The position numbers and the translations under genes are program-made. This document shows, in pieces, positions 8,633-16,909 of a stretch of DNA of 64,000 nucleotides (the first letter of the stretch is position 1; every line of letters starts with the position of its first letter). The stretch is from Soonwooa buanensis (lineage in GTDB: Bacteria > Bacteroidota > Bacteroidia > Flavobacteriales > Weeksellaceae), in NCBI RefSeq assembly GCF_900167905.1, contig NZ_FUYZ01000008.1:62001-126000 (forward strand), in the 5' to 3' direction. The notes beneath the pieces are model-generated. The model was not told where the DNA came from. It saw nothing but the letters and a program-made list of their open reading frames with translations, and searched no databases.

Positions 8633-10495
8633 ATGATATCAGAAATATATGACGTTATCGTCGTTGGTGCAGGTCATGCAGGTTGCGAAGCTGCTGCTGC
8701 TGCCGCCAATCTCGGTTCAAAAACATTAATGGTTACCATGAATATGCAAACCATTGGTCAAATGAGCTGTAATCCTGCAATGGGAGGTATTGCAAAAGGA
8801 CAAATTGTTAGAGAAATTGACGCTATGGGCGGTTATTCAGGGGTAATTTCTGATAAATCTGCGATACAATTCAAGATGTTGAATCTCTCTAAAGGTCCAG
8901 CAATGTGGTCGCCAAGAACACAAAATGACCGAATGTTATTCGCACAAGAATGGCGTATAGCATTAGAAAACACACCTAACCTTGACTTCTTCCAAGATAT
9001 GGTTAAAAACCTTATTATCGAAGATAATAAAGTCGTTGGTGTTATAACATCATTAGGTATAGAAATTCGTGGAAAATCGGTTGTATTAACTAATGGAACA
9101 TTCTTAAATGGTTTAATCCACGTTGGTGACAAACAACTTGGTGGCGGTAGAATGGGCGAACCTAGAGCTTATGGAATAACAGAACAATTGGTTTCTTTAG
9201 GTTTTGAATCTGGTAGAATGAAAACTGGTACACCTCCACGTGTTGACGGTCGTAGCCTAGATTATTCGAAAATGGAAGAGCAATCTGGTGATGAAAATCC
9301 GCAAAAATTCTCTTATTTAGAAACACCAAAACTAAAAGAACAGAGAAGTTGTTATATTGTCTATACCAACGAAGAAGTACATGAAGTTTTACGTTCAGGA
9401 TTCGATAGAAGTCCAATGTTTAACGGCACTATTCAAAGTTTAGGACCACGTTATTGTCCAAGTATTGAAGATAAAATCAATCGTTTTGCAGAACGTACAA
9501 GACATCAACTTTTTGTTGAACCAGAAGGTTGGAACACTGTAGAAATCTATGTTAACGGATTCAGTTCTTCACTTCCAGAAGATGTACAAATCAAAGCTAT
9601 GAAGCTTATTCCTGGTTTTGAAAATGTAAAAGTTTTCCGTCCGGGTTACGCTATTGAATATGATTACTTCCCTCCTACTCAACTTTATCATACTTTAGAA
9701 ACAAAATTAATTCAGAATCTATATTTTGCTGGTCAAATTAATGGTACAACAGGATACGAAGAAGCAGCTGGACAAGGTTTAATAGCGGGTATTAATGCTG
9801 CTCTTAAAGTTCAAGACATGCCTGAATTTACACTTAGTAGAGATGAAGCTTATATCGGCGTTCTTATCGATGATCTCATCACAAAAGGTACTGAAGAACC
9901 TTACAGAATGTTCACGTCAAGAGCTGAATATCGTCTACTTTTAAGACAAGATAATGCTGATATTAGATTAACTGAAAAGTCTTATAACCTAGGTTTAGCG
10001 ACACAAGAAAGACTTGATCGTGTTACGGAAAAAATAGCTAAGAGTCAGCAACTTGAAGACTTCTTACGAGAAACTTCTTTAAAACCAGGTATTATAAATC
10101 CTATTCTTGAAAGTATAGAGTCAAGTCCTGTAGATCAAGCTTATAGAGCTGCTCAGATTCTTACTAGACCTAACATGACACTTGAAAAACTTGAAGAAAT
10201 ACCAGCCGTTAAAGAATTTGCTAGTCAATTCAATGATGAAGTTAGAGAACAAGCTGAGATTAATATTAAGTACAGAGGTTATATTGAAAAGGAAAAAGAG
10301 AATGTATCTAAACTTAATCGTTTAGAAAACATCAAAATTCCAGAAGATTTTGACTTTACTAAAATCTCTAGTTTATCATCTGAAGCTAAACAAAAACTTA
10401 GCAAAGTAATGCCAAAAACCATTGCTCAAGCTGGTAGAATTAGCGGTGTTTCTCCTGCAGATATTAATGTTTTATTGGTATTTCTTGGTAGATAA
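8633..10495 (+). CDS. mnmG: tRNA uridine-5-carboxymethylaminomethyl modification enzyme MnmG
   Basis: The FAD-dependent partner of MnmE, it installs the cmnm5 group on U34 of certain tRNAs. The dinucleotide-binding motif VVGAGHAGCEAA is at residues 10-21, SCNPAMGGIAKG follows, and TGTPPR and GQINGTTGYEEAA are family signatures. The 620-residue length is standard. Many bacteria carry mnmG (gidA) next to oriC. Here parS sites lie 32 bases upstream and 20 bases downstream, and DnaA boxes start three bases after the stop. Confidence 0.97.
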   Translation: MISEIYDVIVVGAGHAGCEAAAAAANLGSKTLMVTMNMQTIGQMSCNPAMGGIAKGQIVREIDAMGGYSGVISDKSAIQFKMLNLSKGPAMWSPRTQNDRMLFAQEWRIALENTPNLDFFQDMVKNLIIEDNKVVGVITSLGIEIRGKSVVLTNGTFLNGLIHVGDKQLGGGRMGEPRAYGITEQLVSLGFESGRMKTGTPPRVDGRSLDYSKMEEQSGDENPQKFSYLETPKLKEQRSCYIVYTNEEVHEVLRSGFDRSPMFNGTIQSLGPRYCPSIEDKINRFAERTRHQLFVEPEGWNTVEIYVNGFSSSLPEDVQIKAMKLIPGFENVKVFRPGYAIEYDYFPPTQLYHTLETKLIQNLYFAGQINGTTGYEEAAGQGLIAGINAALKVQDMPEFTLSRDEAYIGVLIDDLITKGTEEPYRMFTSRAEYRLLLRQDNADIRLTEKSYNLGLATQERLDRVTEKIAKSQQLEDFLRETSLKPGIINPILESIESSPVDQAYRAAQILTRPNMTLEKLEEIPAVKEFASQFNDEVREQAEINIKYRGYIEKEKENVSKLNRLENIKIPEDFDFTKISSLSSEAKQKLSKVMPKTIAQAGRISGVSPADINVLLVFLGR

Positions 10496-10497
10496 AA

Positions 10498-10506
10498 TGT
10501 GGATAA
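10498..10506 (-). other. Perfect DnaA box (TTATCCACA)
   Basis: TGTGGATAA on the plus strand is the complement of the consensus DnaA box TTATCCACA. It sits three bases past the mnmG stop codon. Confidence 0.75.
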
Positions 10507-10515
10507 CTTGTTAAA

Positions 10516-10531
10516 TGTTCCACGTGAAACA
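10516..10531. other. parS: parS centromere site 2
   Basis: TGTTCCACGTGAAACA matches the ParB consensus TGTTNCACGTGAAACA, with one position off perfect symmetry. It lies 20 bases beyond the mnmG stop and about 1.9 kb from parS site 1. Confidence 0.93.
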
Positions 10532-10568
10532 TTTATATAAGCTTAAAACATAGCATAAGTATTAGATT

Positions 10569-10600
10569 GTGGAATTGTGGATAACTACAATTCCACTTTT
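10569..10600 (+). terminator. Hairpin with embedded DnaA box, possible mnmG terminator
   Basis: Arms GTGGAATTGT (10569-10578) and ACAATTCCAC (10587-10596) form a perfect 10-bp stem with an 8-base loop, followed by TTTT. The T run is short for a terminator. A second perfect DnaA box, TGTGGATAA (10576-10584), spans the left arm and loop, so the palindrome may be part of a replication or DnaA-binding element instead. Confidence 0.5.
10576..10584 (-). other. Perfect DnaA box (TTATCCACA), second copy
   Basis: TGTGGATAA in the same orientation as the box at 10498, 78 bases away, inside an inverted repeat. Confidence 0.72.
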
Positions 10601-10632
10601 AGAAAAGAATAAAAACTATTCATCAAATTTTA

Positions 10633-11457
10633 ATGAAAATAAAAGATCATTTTCTTAGTCAAGAAATTTTTGAATTAAAAGAAACCGAAACTAAAGGCGT
10701 TTGGAAAACCTCCCCTATTCCATCGAATCTTTCTAAATATTACGAAAGCGAAGATTACATTTCGCACCATCAAGATAGCGGAAGTACAAAAGAAAAATTA
10801 TATAAATTCTTACAAGGTTTCAATCTTTCTTACAAGAAAAGTATACTTTCAAAAAGCATAAATTCTGGTCAAAATAAAAAAGTTTTAGACTATGGTTGTG
10901 GCGCTGGAGAATTTGTAAAATACATAGAAAATGATTTTATAACTTTTGGTTTTGAACCAAATGATGATGCTAGAAATGCTGCAAAACAAAAAACTAGTAA
11001 GACCACTTTAGTATCAAATCTTGATGAAATTGAAGATCATTCTTTAGATGCGATTACGCTTTGGCATGTTTTCGAGCATGTGGAAAATCAGGAAGAAATG
11101 CTTTCAATCTTTTATAAAAAAATAAAAGCTGACGGAAAATTAATTATTGCTGTTCCGAATCCAACTTCGCATGATGCAATTTATTATAAAGAATTTTGGG
11201 CAGCCTACGACGTACCTCGACACGTTTATCATTTCTCAAGAAACGGAATGTTGAAACTTATGAACAACAATCCTTGGAAAGTTGAAAAAGTTAAACCTCT
11301 CCTACTCGACTCGTTTTATATTTCGATGTTGAGTGAAAAATATAAAAAATCAAGCCTTTTTTGGCTTAAAGCAAGTCTTCGCGGAGCGATTTCTAACATA
11401 AAAGCATCTTTTTCGGGCGAATTTTCGAGTTTGATATATATTATCGGAAAAAAGTAG
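10633..11457 (+). CDS. Class I SAM-dependent methyltransferase
   Basis: A cytosolic methyltransferase of the Methyltransf_23 / UbiG-like type. The SAM-binding motif VLDYGCGAGEF lies at about residues 84-94, an acidic post-motif (FGFEPND) follows, and LWHVFEHVENQEEML matches the later core strands. The first 40 residues (WKTSPIPSNLSKYYESEDYISH) resemble the N-terminal module of methyltransferases linked to glycan or lipid modification, but the substrate cannot be told. No signal peptide. It stands alone between mnmG and convergent pgk. Confidence 0.85.
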   Translation: MKIKDHFLSQEIFELKETETKGVWKTSPIPSNLSKYYESEDYISHHQDSGSTKEKLYKFLQGFNLSYKKSILSKSINSGQNKKVLDYGCGAGEFVKYIENDFITFGFEPNDDARNAAKQKTSKTTLVSNLDEIEDHSLDAITLWHVFEHVENQEEMLSIFYKKIKADGKLIIAVPNPTSHDAIYYKEFWAAYDVPRHVYHFSRNGMLKLMNNNPWKVEKVKPLLLDSFYISMLSEKYKKSSLFWLKASLRGAISNIKASFSGEFSSLIYIIGKK

Positions 11458-11514
11458 AAAATCGATTTTTGACTATATTCTGAAAGCCAATTTTTGAACA
11501 TTTTGTGACTTTTT

Positions 11515-11523
11515 TGTGGAAAA
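11515..11523 (-). other. DnaA-box-like TTTTCCACA
   Basis: TGTGGAAAA on the plus strand complements TTTTCCACA, which fits the degenerate DnaA box TTWTNCACA. It lies in the 219-bp convergent gap between the methyltransferase and pgk. The same nonamer recurs four times in the pgk-rpiB gap. Confidence 0.45.
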
Positions 11524-11623
11524 CTTCAAAATTTTAGAAAAATAATTTGAATTTCAAAAATCTGACTACCAACTTGAGAATCGTTTAAAAAAAATAATCA
11601 AGACCTTGGTAAAATCTAAGCCA

Positions 11624-11660
11624 TAAAAAAACCGACAAAAATTTGTCGGTTTTCTTTTTT
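11624..11660. terminator. Bidirectional terminator between methyltransferase and pgk
   Basis: ACCGACAAA (11631-11639) pairs with TTTGTCGGT (11642-11650), flanked by A-rich sequence on the left and T-rich on the right. It can therefore stop transcription of both convergent genes. Confidence 0.88.
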
Positions 11661-11676
11661 TATAATTTAAAAAAAA

Positions 11677-12870
11677 TTAATCTTTATTAATTGCAGCAAC
11701 TCCTGGAAGTTCTAGACCTTCCAAACTTTCCAACATTGCCCCTCCTCCAGTTGAAACATAACTAACTTTGTCAGCATAACCGAATTGCTTAACGAAAGCA
11801 ACACTATCGCCACCTCCAACTAACGAGAATGCTCCAAGTTTAGTTGCTTCTTCGATGCTATCACCTAAAGCAATTGTACCATCAGCAAATTTTGACATTT
11901 CGAAAACACCGATCGGTCCGTTCCAAAGAATTGTTTTAGAATTTAGGATCACATCATTAATTTTTGATCTCGATTGACGACCAGCATCCAATCCCATCCA
12001 ACCTTCGGGAATTTCGTAAACGCTCACTTCTTCAGTATTCGCATCATTACTGAATTGATCAGCAATAATCACATCACTTGGCAAATACACTTCAACTTTA
12101 TGTTGTTTCGCTTTTTCTAAAATTTCTAAAGCCAATTGCAACTTATCATCTTCTACTAAAGAATTTCCGATTTTTCCTCCTAAAGCTTTAATAAACGTAA
12201 ATGCCATACCACCACCAATAATTAAATTATCAATTGCTGGTAAAATATTTTCAATAATAGTAATTTTAGTAGAAACTTTAGATCCACCAAGTATTGCAGT
12301 TACAGGTTTTTGACCAGATTTAAGAACTTTATCAATTGCTTCTAATTCTTTAGCCATCAACAAACCGAAAAATTTAGTTGAAGGGAAAAACTTAGCAATA
12401 ACTGCTGTTGAAGCATGCGCTCTATGCGCTGTACCAAAGGCATCGTTAACGTAAGCATCACCTAACTTAGAAAGTTGCTCTGCAAATACTTCATCACCTT
12501 TCTCCTCTTCTGCATGGAATCTAAGATTCTCTAACAATAAAATTTCACCAGCTTGTAAAGCTGCAGCAGCTTCTTCTGCTTTTTCACCAATCGATTCTTC
12601 AACAAACTTAACTTCTTTTCCTAAAACTTTAGAAACTTCAGAAACAATGTTCTTAAGCGAATATTTATCATTAACTTCACCTTTTGGACGACCAAGATGC
12701 GTCATCAAGATTACCGAACCGCCATCAGCCAAAATCTTATCAACTGTAGGTTTAACAGCAACAATTCTTGTATTGTCACTTACGTTAAGATTGTCATCTT
12801 GCGGAACATTGAAGTCAACGCGTACCAAAGCTTTTTTGCCAGAAAAATTGAAATCCTTAATTGTTTTCAT
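11677..12870 (-). CDS. pgk: Phosphoglycerate kinase
   Basis: Glycolytic kinase that transfers phosphate from 1,3-bisphosphoglycerate to ADP. The N-terminal [13 protein letters not shown] is the family signature, THLGRPKG carries the substrate-binding arginine, and the C-terminal [16 protein letters not shown] and [13 protein letters not shown] form the nucleotide site. The 397-residue length is normal. It is transcribed leftward away from the 635-bp pgk-rpiB gap, with a TACATTTG element 61 bases upstream. Confidence 0.98.
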   Translation of the reverse strand: MKTIKDFNFSGKKALVRVDFNVPQDDNLNVSDNTRIVAVKPTVDKILADGGSVILMTHLGRPKGEVNDKYSLKNIVSEVSKVLGKEVKFVEESIGEKAEEAAAALQAGEILLLENLRFHAEEEKGDEVFAEQLSKLGDAYVNDAFGTAHRAHASTAVIAKFFPSTKFFGLLMAKELEAIDKVLKSGQKPVTAILGGSKVSTKITIIENILPAIDNLIIGGGMAFTFIKALGGKIGNSLVEDDKLQLALEILEKAKQHKVEVYLPSDVIIADQFSNDANTEEVSVYEIPEGWMGLDAGRQSRSKINDVILNSKTILWNGPIGVFEMSKFADGTIALGDSIEEATKLGAFSLVGGGDSVAFVKQFGYADKVSYVSTGGGAMLESLEGLELPGVAAINKD

Positions 12871-12931
12871 TCGTATTTATTAAATTTATTTCAGATTGGT
12901 TTGATATTTGAAATACTAGTTTCAACGATTA

Positions 12932-12939
12932 CAAATGTA
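12932..12939 (-). promoter_or_regulatory. -7 element for pgk
   Basis: TACATTTG on the minus strand fits TAnnTTTG. A TTG lies 14 bases further upstream, which is short of the usual spacing. Confidence 0.45.
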
Positions 12940-13462
12940 AGATTTCTCTTTATCAAAAGACGAACTTTTCACACAAAAGATTCCACACCGCTACAACAAT
13001 CATTATCTAACAATTTTATTTATTTAAAAAAGAAAGAATATTGTTATTGTATATTGTAGTTGTGAGTTTTGTGGAAAAGTATTTTTGAAATTTTTGATAA
13101 CATTTAATTTAAAGTCTATTCATATTCTATTAACATTTAAGACGTTTGATTTTCAATAATTTAACTGAGTTTTCCACAAATGCTGATAAATATTAATAAG
13201 TCTGTATTATGGATATTTTAAGTGGGGAAAATATTCGGATTGGCACACTAAAAGTTTTTCAAGTTTGGGAATTGTTTTTCCATTTAGAAAGTGCAATATG
13301 AATTTTAATTCAAACTAAAAAGAACAATCTCAACATAGTTTTCCACATTTGTTTTCGTAGTTTTCCACAGGTTTTGATAGGTAATATTAACAAAGTATTA
13401 ATTATCGAGATTTTATTTAGTTATTCTTCTCTTCCAAAGATTATCAATCAACAGAATAATAT

Positions 13463-13470
13463 TAAATTTG
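13463..13470 (+). promoter_or_regulatory. -7 element for rpiB
   Basis: TAAATTTG fits the Bacteroidota consensus TAnnTTTG, 35 bases before the rpiB ATG. No clear -33 TTG. Confidence 0.4.
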
Positions 13471-13505
13471 TAGAAAATCTATCTAATATTATATAAAAGT
13501 AAATT

Positions 13506-13937
13506 ATGAAAAAAATAGCTATTGCCGCTGACCATGCAGGTTTTGAGTACAAAGAATATCTTAAAGAACAATTAAAAGATAAATACGAGATTCAGGATTT
13601 TGGGACACATTCTTTGGATTCTGTTGATTATCCAGATTTTGTACATCCTACGGCTTCTTCTGTGGAAAACGGTGATAACGAACTTGGGATTTTGATTTGT
13701 GGTAGTGGTCAAGGTGTACAGATTACAGCCAACAAACATCAACAGATCCGTTGTGCGCTAGCGTGGATGCCAGAGATTGCAACATTGTCTAGACAACATA
13801 ATAATGCTAATATGGTCGCTCTTCCTGCAAGATTTATTGCAAAAGAGCTTGCCTTAGAAATCGTTGAGAAATTCCTCACTACAGATTTCGAAGGAGGCCG
13901 ACATCAGAACAGAGTCAACAAGATTGCTTGTTCTTAA
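13506..13937 (+). CDS. rpiB: Ribose-5-phosphate isomerase B
   Basis: Interconverts ribulose-5-phosphate and ribose-5-phosphate in the pentose phosphate pathway. The 143-residue product starts with the phosphate-binding AADHAGFEYK (Asp9, His10), and Cys65 in ICGSGQG is the catalytic cysteine position of the RpiB/LacAB family. The HNNANMVALPARF stretch is also typical. LacA/LacB-like sugar isomerases are alternatives, but a single RpiB-length gene in this context favours RpiB. Confidence 0.95.
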   Translation: MKKIAIAADHAGFEYKEYLKEQLKDKYEIQDFGTHSLDSVDYPDFVHPTASSVENGDNELGILICGSGQGVQITANKHQQIRCALAWMPEIATLSRQHNNANMVALPARFIAKELALEIVEKFLTTDFEGGRHQNRVNKIACS

Positions 13938-13943
13938 TTGTAA

Positions 13944-13980
13944 AAACCTTAGTATTTCTTAAAATATTAAGGTTTATTAA
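13944..13980 (+). terminator. Probable rpiB terminator
   Basis: AAACCTTA (13944-13951) pairs with TAAGGTTT (13968-13975), with an inner TATTT/AAATA continuation and one mismatch. The T run after it is weak. Confidence 0.5.
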
Positions 13981-13991
13981 TTTTTAAACCT

Positions 13992-16136
13992 ATGAAAAGA
14001 AATAGAAGTCTAAAAAACGATCAGAAACTCATCGAATTAGGGAGAATTATTCTGCGTTTTATGAACCAAAATACCAACAAAATCTATAATTATAAACAGA
14101 TTGCGAATGGTATAGATTACAAAAATCCAAGACAACGAGAATTGGTTATACAAGCCTTACATCGTCTGCTTGCGAGTGAAAAAATTAAAGAAACTGAAAA
14201 AGGTAAATACATCATCAACTTAAAAATCGAAGGTACTTTAACAGGTATTATCGATTTTAACCAATCTGGTAACGCTTATGTAAGTGTCGAAGGTATGGAA
14301 GATGATATTTTTATCCATCAAAAAAATGTAAAAGATGCCTTGCAAGGTGATAAAGTCCTTATTGTGACTTATCATTTTAAAGGTAAAAAACTAGAAGGTT
14401 CTGTTGTTAACGTTCTCGAACGTGCAAAAGATACTTTTGTTGGGACTTTCCAAGATATACCACATAAGGATTTTGGATTCGTAGTTTTTGATAAAAAGAA
14501 TATGCATTCGGATATGTTTATCCCGAAAGATAAAGTCCATGATGCGACAGATGGCGATAAAGTCATTGTTAAAATGATTAAATGGGATGCAGGAAGCAAA
14601 AATCCAGAAGGCGAAATTATTCAAGTTTTAGGAAAACCTGGCGAGCACGAAACCGAAATTCATGCAATTTTGGCTGAATATGGTTTGCCTTACAATTTCC
14701 CACCAGAAGTTGAAAAAGAAGCTGACGAAATCGATACTGAAATTCGTCCAGAGGAAGTTGCAAAACGTTGGGATATGCGAAATATTTGCACGTTTACCAT
14801 CGATCCAAAAGATGCAAAAGACTTTGACGACGCACTTTCTATTCAAAAATTAGAAAACGGAAATTGGCAAATTGGTGTTCACATTGCGGACGTTTCACAT
14901 TATGTTCGCCCTGGGACTTTGCTGGATGACGAAGCTTATGATCGCGCAACTTCAGTTTATTTGGTGGATCGCGTGGTGCCGATGTTACCTGAGGTTCTTA
15001 GTAACGGCGTTTGTTCGCTTCGTCCTAATGAAGATAAATACACGTTTTCAGCAGTTTTCGAAATGGATGAAGAAGCTAAAGTTAAAAAACAATGGTTTGG
15101 TCGCACAGTAACGCATTCTGACAGAAGATTTACTTACGAAGAAGCGCAAGAACGTATCGAAACTAAAGAAGGCGATTATCAAGAAGAAATTAATAAATTG
15201 GATGATCTTGCAAAGATTCTCCGCGATGAACGTATCAAAAACGGTGCGATTACTTTTGATAGAAGCGAAGTAAGATTTAATCTAGATGCAGACGGTAATC
15301 CGATTGGTGTTTATTTTAAAATTAGTAAAGATTCGAATCATTTGATTGAAGAATTTATGCTTTTGGCGAACAGAAAAGTGTCAGAATTTGTTTCATTAAA
15401 TAAAAGAAATGAGCCTTCTCACAACACTTTTATTTATCGTGTTCACGAAGATCCAGATCCTACCAAATTAAATGCTCTACGCGATTTTGTTGGTAATTTT
15501 GGTTACAAAATGAATTTAGCCAATGCTAAAACCACAACCGAATCGATGAACAAACTTTTACAAGAAGTAAAAGGTAAAGCGGAAGAAAATATGATCGAAA
15601 CGCTTGCTATGCGAAGCATGAGTAAAGCTAAATATACCACCGAAAGTCTTGGTCATTACGGCCTAGGATTCGAGTATTATTCGCACTTTACATCGCCTAT
15701 TCGTCGTTATCCAGATGTTATTGCGCATCGATTATTACAACATTATTTAGATGGTGGCAAGTCGGTTGATGTGCACGAAGTTGAAGAAAAAGCTAAACAT
15801 TGTAGCTCGATGGAGCGTCTTGCAGCCGATGCTGAAAGAGATTCTATCAAATACATGCAGGTCAAATTTATGGAGAAACATGTTGGCGAATATTTCAACG
15901 GTGTTATCTCTGGAGTTTCGGACTTTGGTTTCTGGGTAGAAATCCCTGAAAACGGCGCTGAAGGTATGATAAAACTTCGCGATTTAATAGACGATTCTTA
16001 TAGTTTTGATGCTAAGAATTATGCGATCGTTGGTAGCAGAACTGGTAATACTTACCAATTGGGTGACCAAGTCAAGATAAAAGTTATGAAAGCTAATTTG
16101 TTGGCTAAACAATTGGATTTCAAGATTATCAATTAA
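13992..16136 (+). CDS. rnr: Ribonuclease R
   Basis: A processive 3'-5' exoribonuclease that degrades structured RNA and takes part in RNA quality control. At 714 residues it has an N-terminal winged-helix region (about 10-75), two cold-shock (OB) domains (about 80-215), the RNB catalytic domain with the acidic motif DPKDAKDFDDALS starting at residue 271, and a C-terminal S1 domain (GVISGVSDFGFWVEI, from about residue 636). It follows rpiB by 54 bases, but a probable terminator lies between them. Confidence 0.96.
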   Translation: MKRNRSLKNDQKLIELGRIILRFMNQNTNKIYNYKQIANGIDYKNPRQRELVIQALHRLLASEKIKETEKGKYIINLKIEGTLTGIIDFNQSGNAYVSVEGMEDDIFIHQKNVKDALQGDKVLIVTYHFKGKKLEGSVVNVLERAKDTFVGTFQDIPHKDFGFVVFDKKNMHSDMFIPKDKVHDATDGDKVIVKMIKWDAGSKNPEGEIIQVLGKPGEHETEIHAILAEYGLPYNFPPEVEKEADEIDTEIRPEEVAKRWDMRNICTFTIDPKDAKDFDDALSIQKLENGNWQIGVHIADVSHYVRPGTLLDDEAYDRATSVYLVDRVVPMLPEVLSNGVCSLRPNEDKYTFSAVFEMDEEAKVKKQWFGRTVTHSDRRFTYEEAQERIETKEGDYQEEINKLDDLAKILRDERIKNGAITFDRSEVRFNLDADGNPIGVYFKISKDSNHLIEEFMLLANRKVSEFVSLNKRNEPSHNTFIYRVHEDPDPTKLNALRDFVGNFGYKMNLANAKTTTESMNKLLQEVKGKAEENMIETLAMRSMSKAKYTTESLGHYGLGFEYYSHFTSPIRRYPDVIAHRLLQHYLDGGKSVDVHEVEEKAKHCSSMERLAADAERDSIKYMQVKFMEKHVGEYFNGVISGVSDFGFWVEIPENGAEGMIKLRDLIDDSYSFDAKNYAIVGSRTGNTYQLGDQVKIKVMKANLLAKQLDFKIIN

Positions 16137-16147
16137 TTATAATCATT

Positions 16148-16202
16148 AAGAATTTTTAGTAAAGCTTAATTTAATCTAAGGTTTATTAAAAATTCTTTTT
16201 CT
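16148..16202 (+). terminator. Possible rnr terminator
   Basis: AAGAATTTTTA (16148-16158) pairs perfectly with TAAAAATTCTT (16187-16197) and a T run follows. The loop is long (28 bases), which lowers confidence. Confidence 0.4.
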
Positions 16203-16221
16203 TTGCAAGATACTATAAGCT

Positions 16222-16908
16222 ATGTTAGAACTTATTTTATATGCAATTGTACTAGGAATCATGCTGAGTTTGGTGTTCATCGGGCCCATCTTTTTCCTCC
16301 TTATAGAGACAAGTTTTTCGCGTGGTCCCAAGCATGCTTTAGCATTGGACTTTGGGGTGATAACTGCCGATATACTCTGTATTGTTGCATCGTATTACGC
16401 CAGTGCCGACCTCGTCGAACTTATTGACAAACATCCCTCCTTTTATCGGATTTCGGCGCTCCTCATTTTTATTTATGGCTGTATCATGATGGTTTCTAAA
16501 ACCAAAATGCACATGAAGGGAGAAGAAAAACTTATCAGTCGTAATTATTTCAAAACCTTTGCTAACGGCTTTTTATTAAATTTATTAAATGTCGGGGTTA
16601 TCTTATTTTGGTTGGTGACGGTGGTTTCCGTTCGTAATCAATATCCAGACACTAATGATTTTATACTTTACATTGGGATTGTAATTTGTACTTATTTAGT
16701 GATAGATTTAGCCAAGATTTTCCTTGCAAAACAATTCCATGATAAGTTAACTCAAAAGGTTGCAAATGCCATCAGAAATGGCGTTGGCATTATCTTGATT
16801 GTATTTAGTTTCTTTATATTTTTACAAAGTTTCAAAAAATTCAATCAGTTTGATAAAAAACTAGAAGAAGCCGAAAAAACTGAAGTTAAATACAAACGTT
16901 CGAAATAA
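16222..16908 (+). CDS. LysE-family amino-acid exporter
   Basis: An inner-membrane transporter of the LysE/RhtB superfamily. Hydrophobic segments can be seen at about residues 4-24, 42-62, 72-92, 114-134, 148-168 and 188-208, the six-segment pattern of the family. The first segment carries GPIFFLLIETSFSRGPKHAL, matching the conserved GP...G turn. The substrate cannot be inferred. The tail is charged (KKLEEAEKTEVKYKRSK). The LD-carboxypeptidase gene begins one base after the stop, so the two are probably one operon. Confidence 0.85.
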   Translation: MLELILYAIVLGIMLSLVFIGPIFFLLIETSFSRGPKHALALDFGVITADILCIVASYYASADLVELIDKHPSFYRISALLIFIYGCIMMVSKTKMHMKGEEKLISRNYFKTFANGFLLNLLNVGVILFWLVTVVSVRNQYPDTNDFILYIGIVICTYLVIDLAKIFLAKQFHDKLTQKVANAIRNGVGIILIVFSFFIFLQSFKKFNQFDKKLEEAEKTEVKYKRSK

Positions 16909-16909
16909 A

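Larger units (their letters stand above)
12871..13505. other. oriC: Candidate replication origin: 635-bp AT-rich gap with four DnaA boxes
   Basis: A gene-free, very AT-rich region between divergent pgk and rpiB. It holds four exact TTTTCCACA boxes, which match TTWTNCACA: 13070-13078 (minus), and 13170-13178, 13339-13347 and 13361-13369 (plus). The last two are 22 bases apart start to start. One-mismatch variants lie nearby, for example TGGGGAAAA at 13223-13231. The right end (13381-13505) is rich in A/T runs and could serve as an unwinding element. Two parS sites and two TTATCCACA boxes lie 2.5-5 kb to the left. The gap also carries promoter elements for both flanking genes. The origin call is an inference. 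Confidence 0.6.

Noticed and set aside
12697-13059. Plus-strand 120-residue frame across the pgk start and the gap
   Set aside because: Antisense to pgk for half its length with no start signal and no protein-like composition; it is a shadow frame.
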